Source: Trichoplax sp. H2
Lineage: Eukaryota > Placozoa > Uniplacotomia > Trichoplacea
Assembly: GCA_003344405.1 (NCBI GenBank)
Contig: NOWV01000057.1
Span: 124,001 to 188,000, forward strand
Length of the DNA stretch: 64,000 nucleotides
Reading direction: 5' to 3'
Shown here: in pieces, positions 39,301 through 52,878 of the stretch
How the letters are laid out: every line of letters starts with the position of its first letter
How positions within the stretch are numbered: position 1 is the stretch's first letter
Notes under the pieces: model-generated
The model's input: only the letters and a program-made list of their open reading frames with translations
What the model was told of the DNA's origin: nothing
Databases searched by the model: none
Position numbers and translations under genes: made by a program

Positions 39301-42300
39301 AAGGAAATATTTTTATTGGCACGATATTCGTTAATCATTGCCTATTGCAGTACTTATCATCAGCTTAAAAGTTAGCTAAGTAAGCCCACTCTATGCTTTG
39401 CCATATCATACATACAACAATGATTAAATAAAGGCTTACGATTTTATATTTTGAAATATGTTTGACGTGCATAATCCCTTCGCTGTAATCCGTGGGTAGT
39501 AATGAATCGTTATCTTTTAGTATCACATCCAGGAGAGTCCAACAGTTATTGACACCAACGGGTGGCTAAGAAAATTGATTTTAGTTACAAATATTATTAA
39601 TTCTAGTTCACAAATGATATTAAAAAAGGTTTTATAAACAATTCAAATTCTATTTTTTTAGTTACACAACAGTAACTATAACTGACCAGGAGAAATTCCG
39701 AAAATGACCGCAATTTCATATCTTGGACGTTAGTGTCGTTCCCAAAGTTAGCACGTAGAAGTCTCGATATCGGTCCACAAAGTATAATCTCATGTTCAGC
39801 CACCATTGCATCATCTTAAAGCAGAAAAAAGTGTAGAATACATAAAATTAATAACGATTTCAGTCAATCAGGTAAATTAGTATTCACCATACCGGCGGTG
39901 CCCAATATTTCATTCCAGGGTCTTTTCGCTAATAAAGACGTATAGATGCGACTGGAAAATGATGACAAATGCCAGATTCTTAATGTAGAATCTCGAGAGC
40001 AAGATGCCAACGTGAAGGGCCGAAGAGGATGGATACTAAGACCTAATAAGTATTCGTTGAAGGTTTATATTTAAATCTGAAAAGTCAATCATTAACTATG
40101 AAATGGAATCAAAATTGTTTGTATCCGAGACAAATTTAAGAAAGAAAATCAATTTTGTAAGTTAAAATTAATTGTATTAACAACAACTATACCGTAGACA
40201 TCGGCTCCATGATCAAGGATGGTTTCTATACATGCACCATCCCTAAACATTTGATATAAATGTCTTAAGTTACGCTATATCATGGCAGCCCTTTAGCATC
40301 AAAAATTGAGTGATACTAAAGGGATTCTACTTACCTAATGTCCCAGATCCTTATAGTACTATCCCAGCTACCGGAAATTAGGAGAAATGGAATTTCCGGA
40401 TGCCAAATTAGCCCACGGACAGGGGCTGTATGACCTTTGAGAGCGATAACACATGAATCCTGCAGGAACAGTAATAAAGGCAATTAGATAACAAGCAGTA
40501 TATGGTTAATTATTGTAATGAGTGCTTTATGTACCTGTGTATAATTCCAAATACGAACAGTACTATGGTATGAAATAAAGACGATAGAAAAATTATATCA
40601 CTAACCATTAGTAACCATTGCAAAGAATCACTTAAATAACGCTAAGATTAATAAATTTACCCATCATCAGATCCACTACATAACAGCCCCTCACGTAATG
40701 GAGACCAACGAACATGGAATACCTTGGCTGTATGACCTATAGTTGAATATATAAAAATATTCTTAAAAGAAATATAAAAGTATCACGAATCTTTATAAAA
40801 TTGTTAATATCACTAATTCTTAGATTTAAACAACGAAATTTGCCTACCAGAAAAAGTTTTCAGCGGTGTATCAGAATTCGTAGTTAAGATAAATACTCTT
40901 ATTCGTTTGTCATCACAACCCGTAGCGATCATGTCCCTAATTTTCATATTCCATAATTAATCTTTTCACGCGTCAATAAAATTTCAAATAATCAAATTGT
41001 AAAAATGAACATTACTTATTAGTAGGACTCCAATCACATCCAAAAACAAAACCTGGGTGCTTAAATTTCGCGATGATTTGACCATCGGCATGATGAATGA
41101 TACTATTGGTTAAGAATGATGTAACACAGTTAAGAAGTAAAAATGGGAACATAAAAGCGACATATCTGATAGAAGAGAATATGTATAATACCAACCAGTT
41201 GCCATCAGCCCCACAGGTTGCAATCTTTCTTGAATCTTTTTGATTCCACGAAACACAATAAACAGCGTTCTTCCCATGCTAAGAATGATTATACAATAGA
41301 ACCAAGACAGTTAAGAAATAATTATCACAAAATATACAGGTCAATGTTCATTTGGAGAAGAAATCACCTCTGTAAATCTTCTGATCACTTTAACTTTATC
41401 TACATCCCAAATGAATGCACCACCTTTAGCAGTAGATGCTGCTAAACAGTTTAGGTCGGCTAAAATAAATCAAAAATTAATGCAGTTTTAAAACTAAAGA
41501 GATGATGTAACACAAGTATAATGATTCTCGAATATGGTAATTTACCTGGGGCCCATGAAACTGAATAGATGATACCCTTGTTTCCGGGAGAAGCATATTT
41601 CTATGAAGGAAAGAAAATAAACAAATGCAATGTCGAAAATTTTAGATATCACAGCACATTCTATTATGGCTAGTACATAGTCGTTATAAATTAGCCCTAC
41701 TGATTAGTTGATATTATATTAGCACGTACAGCAGTCATAGTGTTGATATCCCACACTTTAATAGTTCCATCGAAAGATGCAGTTGCAAGTAAACTTGGAT
41801 TAGTTGGTTTAAACTTGCAGTCGAAAATTGTCTCTATGTGGCCCTTTTATGACATAACCAAATACAGATTTTAGTACTGAAAATAGTATTCACCATAAAA
41901 TATCAATCACTAGCAAGCCATACAGTAAATTGCCTTAATATCCAAAAGGTAGTTAATTTGTGCTTACCAAATCTCTTAGAAATTCCCACCTTCGTTGCTG
42001 CAAACTGTACAGACCAACACCGCCATCAGCAAAAGTACAGACTATTCGTGCAGGAGGTAAGGCAACACTACCATTAGATTTCGTAGGTGAACTCGGTGCT
42101 TCTTCTTGTTTTTCTTGATAAGGCGTATCCAAAACAGATAATTCATGAAACCCAACAGTAATTTTAACAGTAATATTTTCAATAGGACTCTGTCTAGAAA
42201 CGTTCCAAATTCGCATAACGCCTGACTCAGTATCTAAAATAGACATTAAATGATTTTTGTAATCACGGTTATTTTGTACCAAGTTCTTGGACTGCATATA

Positions 42301-45300
42301 ACCAAATGCAATACTTTATACATTATAATTCGTAAAAGTTTTCATATTTTTATTAACTGGCACATCTACTACAGAAGTATAAATGGAGTAGATTACGAAC
42401 AATATCGGACGGATTCTTTTGCAAAATATTTTTTACATTTTTATATGTTTAATTTTTTCAGTTTAAACAGCATTATACGCTATCATGTCCTAAAACATAA
42501 ATAAGAAAATAGTACGAAAATACAACCAATTTCCAGTTTTACCTCCTGTAACAAACATTCCTGGAGCATTTTTTAGCCAAGCTAGCGTATGAATATGTGC
42601 TGAGGAACTTGGAAGCTTGAATTGCATCAGTACTGTCAACGAACGTGAGTCAATCAGTCTAGCACCAGTAATAGCGTTAGCAACAAGCAAATAGTCATCG
42701 GAAAGGACATCCCATTCCACAGATATTACCATATTTTCGGCACTCTCTTGAGTACTTTCTGGCATTAAACAATTCTTTTGGCACTTTCTTGACTGATAGA
42801 AAAATGATAATGATCCATTAAAGTGGCCAAATGCTAAGGTATTTTTTAAATGGTTATGCCAACGAAAATGGGTTATCCTTGATACAAAATTACTATCTTT
42901 GTTAAAAATAACTGGGTAATTAGATGGACAGCTGCAATCCCATCGCATAAACGATCCCGAATTAAGAGCTATCGTGACGATATTCTTGTCGTGTGGATTC
43001 CAGGCAATCACAGCTGGTAGAGCACTTCCTTTTAGTTCTACATTAGCAACGATACTTTTACTTGCTACGTTCCAGATATAGAGCGTACGATCAGTACTAC
43101 AGCTGGCAATAATATCTGGGTCGCGTGGATTCCATGCAATAGATGTAATCGTCTTTTTATGTTCAGACATAATAGAACATAACATATATTCATTGTATTG
43201 CTGATTTAGCTATAAATATAGAAAAAAGAAAAGATAATTAGATTCTCGTATTACAGCTATCCGAACCTAACCAATCTCTTCAAATATAATTTATTTAGGG
43301 AAGAAAGTTAGATATTTACTTTGGGAGCATAATATTATATATATATATGTTATACTTTCTTAACGTTCAATTAATTCCATACTACATGAAATATCGATTT
43401 TTTAAAAGATAGAGGAAGTCGTTGCCTGCATGGTTTAGATAATTCAACTGCATGGTACTCGTGCATCGTTGATGTGGTCAAGATACATGAGTACATTCTT
43501 TGCTTGTTTTTAGTACATTTTAAGGAAGTTGACAGATATTGAAGGCTCATAAAATTGTAAATTGCAGAATGAGGGTTAGCTGTTATATTATTCGTCCTGT
43601 ATTTTCAGTGGTCTTTGTTCCAGAATATTGCATATTGAGATTATGAAAGGCAGAACGCCTTTTTGTCTTCTTATTATAACAATAAAGGAATTATTAAATC
43701 GTATGTTTAAAAACTTTTGCCGTCAGCTTCGAGTTTCTCGGGTCTTAGCATTAATATATAACTTTTATGTATTGGAAAGAATACATTACAGGAATTTAAT
43801 TCATTTAATTAAAGCCAATTAATAGAAAATAGCCAAACCAAGATAATAAAGGGAAAGGTTTACATGTACCTATGCTTAAATGTAACGTTTATGCAGCAGT
43901 TAAGCTTGGTTAGTCTATTATAAAGACCATCATCAGGTACTATCTCATAGCCATCGTAGATGTAGCAACATATTTAATAAGGGAGTTACTAATAAAAGAG
44001 GATATCGGAAGCTCGATTAGCAATAGGGTACAATCATCATTATAATTCATTCCCAGGGAAAAAACACTTTGTTTCCAATAGTGGTAGCGACAATAGAAAA
44101 TAATCGTAATTATCCAAACTCAAGTCTTGCTACTATCGCTAGTATTGAAACTTACATTTCACTCAACGAGTATACAACATCTGATGCAACAGCAAAAGTA
44201 TGAAAGGCAACAAAATTGGCTAGAGATTGTAATTGAAATGATCATTATCCTTTTTTTTGCTACAGTTCTTATCCGGAAGAGAGTATAATATGCAGTACTA
44301 TGGTAAAACTACTTAAAAGAAGAATGACCAGGAAAAGGGCATAATCGAATTTGAGTAATCTATCTCGGAAAGAAACGGAAACTGTTACTGTACCATAACG
44401 CAAAAATGTATGCATAGGTTGTATGCGAGTTTACTCAAAATTTTTAGCTGGAATATTAAGTTTTGATTGCGGCGAGGTGGCATTCTTATAAGATTATTCT
44501 TAACATATTGTATGTAATACATACGTAGAAAAGCATCCATATCTATATTTATATTTTATTGTATTGTAAAGGAATAACAGATAAAAAAATGCTGTCGTTG
44601 CTCTATTAAATTATTAATAAATAGTTCCATTGACTCGAGTACTCTCTGCCACGACGCGGTAAAGGTTTCAAGAAAATAGATCACAATCTTACGAAACAAG
44701 TATACAAGAATTATTTTTTTTTCCCCATATGTATTATGAGTTTAGAATACGTATATGAATGAAGGCTACTATCTGATATGAAAAAATAATGCTGCTCGAA
44801 ATGCTTGATATATACTGTCTGTAACAATCTCTATCCACGTATAACAAGGGGAGAATCGAAGATGTTCACGACGAGATATATCATTGGGAGAGGAAAAAAT
44901 TAACTCTTGCATATTTAATGGATATTTGTTATTTTGACTTATTAATTCAATTCAAGTTAAACACAGAAATGGTGATCAGTCCAGAGTAGTGTTTGCATTA
45001 TAATCACAGATCCACATTTCAAATCATTTTAATAGCAAGTATATTGACAATCGTTGGTAATGCTAATAGATCAAAATTGACTTTCTGACCGTATGTACTA
45101 CAAGGTAAAGTACAGTATAAGAGATATATTTAATTCTTCTTAATTCAAATGAATCGGTAATGAATATACAGTAACATCTAATTTTATACTAGTATTTATT
45201 ATAAAGTAAATAGTACATGATAGTCTGGTTTGGCGTAGTAGAGAGCAACTTTGGACTTTTCTTATCGAAAAATCATAGCAGGAATTTTCCCATTTTAAAT

Positions 45301-47166
45301 TCATAGATAGATCGTATCATTTGACCCTGTGCTAATAATCATAAGATATACTGTAAGAGGTTAACTGTTAACTCTAAAAATAAAGTACCCTATTCTTAGA
45401 TAAAATATATTGGAAAGGTACTAACGACATTAGATCATGCAATCCATCATACTTCAACGTCAATTCGCATCTTTTTCGAAATCATGGCAAGTATTTACTG
45501 AACTAGCAGTTATAGCGGCCCGAGTTAGGATTTGAACGATATTCAGTGCAATAAAATAATCATACCATTATTTAATCAGTTGTATTTTAGAAGAACGTCA
45601 CATATACTGCTGAATTATTTTATTACTCTCTCACCGACTACAGTACAAAGAGTGCATTTATCAAAGTCTAATAAGATTGATTGTGCATTATAGTGTCTGA
45701 CACATTGATTAAGTTGATAACAATATTTTACCATGAAAGTTGCCAGCTTACTTCATCACGATAAGATGACGGGATATATTTAATAATTACGCGTAGATCC
45801 AGATAGAAGATGCTTACTGTGATACGTCAAATGATTACTATACATTACAGTATCAACCGTGAGCGACAAAGCAAAATGGCGAACTATCTTTCATGTCTTT
45901 GCTTGACAAGTACTGTAATTATTTTCGCGTTTTGCTAAAATATCACTGTCTATCCGTAATATTTGTCAAAGCTGTGCAATATATTGTACATGCATCGACA
46001 TGGATCGATAGCGGTTGATCTGTTAACTCCTGCATCATAGTTTAATGAATGTATTACAGACAACATGATCAGTGAATCTCTGATCGCTTGTCTAAAATAA
46101 TAATTAACTAGGCCGCTTGTTTAGGTTAACTACAGTAAATCGTGCACTCTAAGGAAATTTAAGCGATAAAAAGGTTATAAAATGAAATATTATCCGATTA
46201 ATACTATACAAAGGCGTAGCCCAATGTTCGATAAAGTGTAACGTGGATGGCTTTGATCCGTGTCATGTATTGGACCACAACGCATAAAAATATCGATATT
46301 TCCTGAAGATCGATGTATTTCAGTGGATAAATTGCTATTTCATTTTCGGAGTGAAATTCTACTAATACTCTAATACACTCTATGAATTACACGATATAAG
46401 CATATCCTCTTAATCGGAGTTCATTCATGATATTCACTCATTTGTGCCAAAATCATGTAAACAAATGCGATGAGTACAGCAGATCGAATTCCATGACAAC
46501 TACCGTAAACGGTTGTTTCCATCACTAAGCAGGCTTGAACACTAATAACAGACTGTATGTTGGCGTTTGCCTGAACATATCCTATTCTACGCCATATTTC
46601 ATCTGTTTTTACACATGCTGCATCATATTTATATCAGTGATTGATTCATTATGAAATAAGTTGAAAAAGGATCAATAGAGATTTTAGCGGGGTGTTATGG
46701 ATACGTTCTGTGGCCTTTTGTCGACTTTTCCGTCAATATCATAAATAAGAGTGAAACAGGCAGTGAATACAAGCGATCTACCCCCCATTTATTGGCAAGC
46801 ATTTCGTTTATTCGGTTATGATTGTCAAAATTGAAATTTAGAAATGAGGAATGATTTTTACGATTGTACTCGTTTGCATCTAGCGATTGATTATGTTTCT
46901 ACGCGTTTCAGTTGAGCACGTAGAAGGATGGCAAATTACTGAAGAGAACGATCGTTAATTACCGTTAATTGACTTAACCAAAATAGTACATTTATAAAGA
47001 TAACTTAATCGATGATCAAGATAGTTAATTTCATTTGCAGTCAACTTACCTCGTAAATATAGATTGCAAGGGTTGCACAATAAGCAAAGCGATTGCCACT
47101 TGCTGAGCAAACATCACGATTCCATGGTTGGCAACCGGCCGCCAAAAGACCGACTTGTCTAGCCAT
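36392..47166 (-). CDS. WDR17: WD repeat-containing protein 17, about 30 exons
   Basis: Large scaffold with an N-terminal WD40 array and a C-terminal alpha-helical half; molecular role poorly known. Exons: 47166-47050, 43209-42543, 42233-41968, 41843-41730, 41600-41546, 41459-41368, 41278-41196, 41102-41016, 40936-40848, 40736-40661, 40562-40535, 40459-40335, 40242-~40191, 40042-39893, 39814-39687, 39565-39440, 39223-39068, 38962-38898, 38803-38728, 38614-38460, 38369-38270, 38187-38045, 37955-37844, 37764-37629, 37541-37439, 37332-~37231, 37174-37006, 36916-36816, 36701-~36618 and 36492-36392. The product is about 1275-1285 residues, as in vertebrates. Landmarks: QVGLLAAGCQPWN at the start, HKKTITSIAWNP, GVMRIWNVS, ATASFDGTIKVWDIN, VRGLIWHPEIP, KMSKFSGGIG, CEKLKKWDLAIQ, NPFSPLNSGALINPF at the stop. 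The exon 26/27 and 29/30 junctions are uncertain. Intron 1 is 3.8 kb with no gene seen; a short plus-strand frame at 43628 is not supported. Confidence 0.94.
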
Positions 47167-47449
47167 GATGATGGTAGTATGGTTTAACGGATTCAATGGA
47201 TAATAGGGCGAAGAAGATGCAAGGAAGTAGCTAGTCGTTAATCTCGGCTAGAATAAGGCTTGGAATAGAATACTTTACTAAATGAAGCAATCCGCCACTT
47301 AAGACAGTAATGGACATCGCATGATTGGGATATTAGCCTCCAAATTAGAAGTATTCTATTACAATATGGACGTTGTGGGGAGGACTTGTAGGCGTTCGTT
47401 GTTAGGGAAAACGCGCTACACGGCTACAGTACCGCACCGCTTTCCAGAA

Positions 47450-47574
47450 TCGGTACTGTACTGTACCTTACCGTGCTGTACCGTACCGTGCTGTACCGGG
47501 CTGGATTGTAAACATTACAGTGTACAGTCCACAGCAGACCTCTTCTACAGTACTGTACTGTACACTGTACCGTA
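47450..47574. repeat. GTAC-palindrome cluster 4 (WDR17 side)
   Basis: Alternates CGGTACTGTACTGTACC, GTGCTGTACCGTACC and CAGTACTGTACTGTACAC. A GC-richer variant (TACCG/CGGTA) mixes with the common TACAG/CTGTA word. It begins about 280 bp upstream of the WDR17 start codon. Confidence 0.85.
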
Positions 47575-49149
47575 AAGGACTGTAACGAGCAGCGCGTAAA
47601 ACCATTGGGTTAATCATGGGATTAATTAATTAATTAATTCATTTTCATCTTCTGATTTGGAAGGCTTGATGCCGGCTGTATCATTCATTGAACATTGGAT
47701 CGCTGAAAAAAATCTTTGCTTTACTTGTGCAGTTGTAAACGAGTCTCAAGTCTACTGTTTACGGTAACTGGCTGCAGTCTGTTCTCATTTATATTGACGA
47801 TTAATTAATCAATCAAGGATTCCTTGGAAGAACAGAAAAACTGCATGACTAGCATACGCAGACTTAAGACAGTATGCTGAAATAGACACAAACTACTTGA
47901 GGACAATATAGATTACTATCAGTGTATCCTTTATTTAGTTTATTTAGTTCGTTAGTGCATTTATTATTTCATTCATTTTCTTTTTAAGCGATCATCCACC
48001 ATCCAAAAAAAATGACATTATCACTAGCCAAATAGAACATTGGTACAAAGCATTTCTCGAGTCTTGGTACTGCTTTAGAACTTCTATTGATATTGACGTA
48101 CCAACCATCATACGAGTATATCAATACGGATTGGTGATACTTATTGTATCTTTCAACACATTTCTTCTGTAATAAAACTAATTTCAAAATCGAATTTAAA
48201 TTTGAATTGATGTGATGATCACTGCTTCTTGTTTGGCTATCCTGATACAGTACTGTACACTCTGCTGTACAATTAGCATACATATCTGTGTAAAATAGAG
48301 ATGTCCTGCGTTACCACGGCATACGGAACGCATGTTAACGTACAGTTTTACTACGACACATGTTGTAGACATTGTTGCACAGAGCAAGTTAACCTTCAAG
48401 TTGCCGGTAAAACACCTGACGAGATTAAAACGATGCCGATGTACTATACAGTCAGGGACTACTGAAGCAAGAAGGGTAAACATTTTTACTTGAGTAGTCC
48501 CTGGTAAAGTAGGCTGTCAGTAACTGTAGTGACAGCAGTTTTAACTAAGAGTAAGTAGAACTAAGTTGGCCTTTACATAAAGCCTTAGTCTAATTAAACG
48601 CTGCGCTTGAGGTTCACATTAGTACAGTACAATCCCTAATTGCAATAAACCGGTGCAAGTAAACTTCCAAAACAATTAACTGCCGGAATTTGGCAAAATC
48701 ACTTTTTAGACCGTTGGAATTTAGAGCTTCCTTTTTTGTCGAACTGGGATCCTGTATCTACTATAATATAATCTAGTCCTAGATCAAGTGTGATTTTTCG
48801 ACTTCTTTGCACAATTACTACTTCTAGATGTACACACACGGTATTTTGTCCTTTATTTTAGCTACAACTCGTAGCGATGTTCTATCCGTCCGGCCTGGTA
48901 ACAGATCCAGAACTGCCTTCTATCATAGTATGTTTCTTGCATGGCTACTTCAGCCAATATGAGCGTAGCTTTCATGTGTGCTTAATTCCCTAGAGCTTAT
49001 ACTGTGATATTCTACCACACATTGACCCTGACTCGAACTACTAATGCCACAGAGGCAAAAGTAGGGACGACATAAGTAAAAAAATGACATTTTTCCAGTA
49101 CTTGAGCGCCATAGTCCTCTGGCAAAAGCGTTGCCGGCAGAAATTCAAC

Positions 49150-49400
49150 CTACAGTACAGTACAGTACAGTAAAAGTGCAGTACTAAGTACAGTACAGTG
49201 TGCATTTTACAGTATAAAAGCACTTATACAGTACAGGACGTACAGTACTGTACAGTACTACGTATACAGTACTGTACAGTACAGTGTTAGTGGATTTACA
49301 GCTACAGTACTGTACAAGGAAAACGCTCATTTGTACCGGACTTTCACAGTACCGTACTCGTACATCGGACATCGGGACGGTACAGTATAATACTCAGTAC
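49150..49400. repeat. GTAC-palindrome cluster 5 (TMEM185 side)
   Basis: The densest cluster in the window: ACAGTACAGTACAGTACAGT near 49152, GTACAGTACTGTACAGTAC near 49230, then ACAGTACTGTACAGTACAG near 49265 and further variants. It ends about 70 bp upstream of the TMEM185 start codon, so part may be transcribed. Confidence 0.88.
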
Positions 49401-49466
49401 GCGATAACCTAGCCATTAATTATTGGGTAATCAACAGAACTCAGAGTACGAGTATTACGTCCACCA

Positions 49467-52400
49467 ATGGACTTGAAAATCCTCTTCGTCAATTGCAATT
49501 TAAGGTACCAAGTCTGAATTTGCTATTCATTTAAATTGCCTCAAATCAGCCTTAGAGTAATATCATTATCAAGTGCTGTACAACAACTTTATTTAGTAAA
49601 CTAATTGTGGATTCTATATCTTTACTTTTGCTAGTAAATTGGCAGTTTTCTCCTTATTATTTTTATTTTCCCTATTGTTATCCTTTCGATTGGATGAAAC
49701 GATTGAATGGAGCTATTGGGTAGTATTTTTCCCTCTATGGCTATGGAAAACTCTCGCCATTGTAGGCGCTATGACCGGGATTGCTGTCTGGTGCAAGCAG
49801 CCTAATCATAGGTAAAATGAAGCTTACCCCTTATTGCCTAGAAGATTAGGAATGAATGACTGTTTTGTTATAAACCTTTTAGAGATTTAAGATGGACAGT
49901 GTCCATGATGACAGTTCAAATTTTAAAATTTTATACCATTGGAATAACATATCAGCATGACTACGTCCCCAGTACACTTCCAAGGGCTATACTTAATAAA
50001 TCATCGAGTTTCTACATCCCTAACATGTACTGTGATAAAATAATAGCAACAGATTAAGATACTTCCATAAAACCTACAATATACCGGTCATCTATGCCAC
50101 CGGCTTCTTCTTTCAGAGAATTTTTCCTACTATTAAAACAGTAAAGATCACATGCACTACTGTGTGCACTATTCACAATAAAATTTACACTTTTATCTTA
50201 CAGATAACCCTAAATCGCGCGATGATAATATTTAATCCAATATCTTCGACGTAGAGTCCATCATACTTGTATATATACGCGTATACGGAGTATGTATTCC
50301 AGTCTAGTTGATGTAAAATTGATCACCCTCCAGGGTGCTATTGCAATTATCAGGATTCTTAGTTGAATTAACTACGAGACAAGTCTAGATATCATTTCTT
50401 GATTGTTGTTGGCATACAAATCATATGAAAGTAGTACAAAATAATCTTTATTTTGTTGTTTAAAGCATATCGTATTCGGTACTGTAGTTATATTATTGGA
50501 CTTGAAACATGTATTCCACTCAAAAAATATCATAGTCAGTGCGGCGCGATATGCCTGAGTTGCCTGTATACAATAGATAATAATTAAGTATTATTTATTG
50601 CTTTCGGCTAATATCTACCCATCTTCTAGCTTGTGTCTAATGAGTACGTACAGTAACACTCGTACTTTATTTATTTGTGGATATATCAGTACAATATACG
50701 CGTATAGTGCGATTAAGAATTGGTGATCGTCACAAAATGTGACTTCGCCAAGCCTACAACTACCCAACTGTACAGTATTATAGAAGATGGCTGGCACTAG
50801 ATTTCACATAAACTGCCAAAGTTTTACAGCTACAAATGATCCTATCAAATAGGCCTGAGAATGCGCAGATTGCTATTACAGTATATAGGTCAGCGTTGTG
50901 CTACATACCGATTTCATACACCAAATCTTGAACGAAAAATTTCCGTAATGTGAATACGTATGATGAAGGTTAGGCAATCAGTTCATACACGTATGATGTG
51001 ATCAATATTGTCTCGCTCTGATTAAGTTTTAGCTTTAGCATCCGCCATTTTATTACTACAGAATTATTGCACTCGCTTTTATGAAATAGCAAATACAATA
51101 ATGCCTTAATTGCCAACTTCTTACCATGTATTGATTATTATACCTATGTTGATACAATTGTACGTCAACTACCAAATTAAAAAGAAATCATGCTGTAGGT
51201 GCTTGCACTTGGCAACACATCTTGTGATACACTTATAGGGAATTTTATATTATCATGAAAGTATTACAAGAATTATGTCCGGTTACTGCCATTTAGTAAA
51301 TCCTAGAATATTGTTGCTATCATGTGGGATTGATGTACGGTAGTGAACATCAAAGTTAACGATAAGAATTTTTAATCCATTCATTTCAGCGCGGAAGATC
51401 GAGTACTATTCAAGTCTATGCTAATATCATTCTTCTTTATAATGGACCTCTTTGCATTTGAATTAATGCTGTGTGCTAATTTATCTGGAGCTGAAATTCC
51501 ATTTCGAATTGTATTCATACCACTATTTTTAATCTCGCCTCTTGGAATTCTGGCTTGTATATGGGCATTTCGCAACGAAAGATCAATAGAAGTAATTGCA
51601 CAAATATTGCTCGCACCTTTCCATTTGTTTATGTATAACTGGTACAGTACTCAATTGAAAAGTTAACTTTTTAACATTAGTTATCATACTTCTACTTTTG
51701 TACGTATTCAACGTAAATTGATTGAATTAATCTTTATGTTTCACACTTAATTTCTAGTTTGAAACCTTGGTTGTCATCAACATTTTACAGTACATATTCC
51801 TAGCTTTGCAATTGGATGGGATCATCGATTGGCATTGGGTGGTATGTAGTATTTGATTAATCGATGGAATATAAATAAACGATGCTAGCTAAAATCAGGT
51901 TACTATACCTGAAAATGAATTAGTTTTAAATGTTAAATTATCGGATAAATTTAAAACTGTGCTATTTTCTCACTTAAATACATGTAAATTGTATTCCATG
52001 TCGTTAACTATCATTGAAGTTATCAATAAATGGTATTATCACATAGCGAGCGACATTATCATGATTATGATCCACTAATTCTATATTTATATTGTAGCAT
52101 GTCTTCATTCCTCTTTGGATAGTTCTGGGCATGTTTGGGCTTGTTATCATCTATTACATCATATGGTCTATCATATATTTACGGTCTGGAAGCATGGGCG
52201 ATGAGCAAAGAAAATACTATGTCTACTCTTCCATGTTAGCTACTGTGGCTTGGGCTTCGCTGCTAGCGTTCCAGGTACACTCACACACAAAATCTCCAAA
52301 CAATGTTATTCACTTTGCACTTAACGTGATACTGATTTACTTATACTCGTCCAAATAGCAGCTTATTATTTTACATTAACTTTATAAAGGTTACATTAAT

Positions 52401-52878
52401 ACTAATTATCTCCATTTATTGTCGCCTGTTTCTTTAGATTCTATTAAGTGGACGCCTCGATAAACGGAATAAATTTTATTTTTCGGCTGTTTTGGCCCCC
52501 TTAAATATTACATTGCTTACCATAGTTTTTTCGTCATTTGGTCAGAAAGGAGGCAATCCTTGTAAGTTACTTTGTTATATGCACCTATTGCCTTTGTTAT
52601 AGCTTTTCACGATTTGATTTAACTATGTGAATTTACTTTGCTGAATAATTTGCCAATTAGGGTGGTTTGGTTTAAAAGAAAATCCTTGGGAAATCTTACT
52701 AAATAAGTGTCCATGTCTTCAAGAGTACGGTAACGTTAAGTTTACCTTAGGATGGAGAACTTCTAGAGAGGAACAAAGCGATGATAGACCACAAAGGCAG
52801 AAAAAGCAGCAAAAAGAGAACTTAAGCAGTATCGGAAAGTGTGTTGTTGCGGAAGTTAAACTAGACATGCCGGACTGA
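49467..52878 (+). CDS. TMEM185: Transmembrane protein 185 family (TMEM185A/B orthologue)
   Basis: Multi-pass membrane protein of the TMEM185A/FAM11 family; molecular function not established. Seven exons: 49467-49504, 49635-49811, 51390-51591, 51758-51841, 52098-52274, 52438-52561 and 52661-52878. All phases agree, giving 339 residues (human about 350). It starts MDLKILFVNCNLSK. Several hydrophobic segments alternate with family signatures: RLDETIEWSYW, VFFPLWLWK, FIPLFLISP, FRNERSIE, ALQLDGIIDWHW, FIPLWIVLGMFG, IIYYIIWSI, SSFGQKGGNPWWFGLKEN and LQEYGNV. The C-terminus is a charged cytosolic-looking tail ending in MPD, as in human TMEM185A. The repeated LD-x-II-x-W motif marks an internal duplication known in the family. 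The gene is divergent from WDR17. Intron 2 (49812-51389) shows nothing notable. Confidence 0.95.

Larger units (their letters stand above)
47167..49466. promoter_or_regulatory. Shared divergent intergenic region of WDR17 and TMEM185
   Basis: WDR17 reads leftward from 47166 and TMEM185 rightward from 49467, so both promoters must lie here. The interval contains two dense GTAC-palindrome clusters. No TATA box or named factor site could be assigned with confidence. Open frames in this region are built from the repeats and are not called as genes. Confidence 0.5.

Noticed and set aside
47321-47575. 84-codon frame across palindrome cluster 4
   Set aside because: The coding text is a translation of the GTAC repeats (CTLPCCTVPCC), not a protein.
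49041-49372. Minus-strand frames across palindrome cluster 5
   Set aside because: Repetitive YCTVLY-type translation of the palindromic repeat; no gene.
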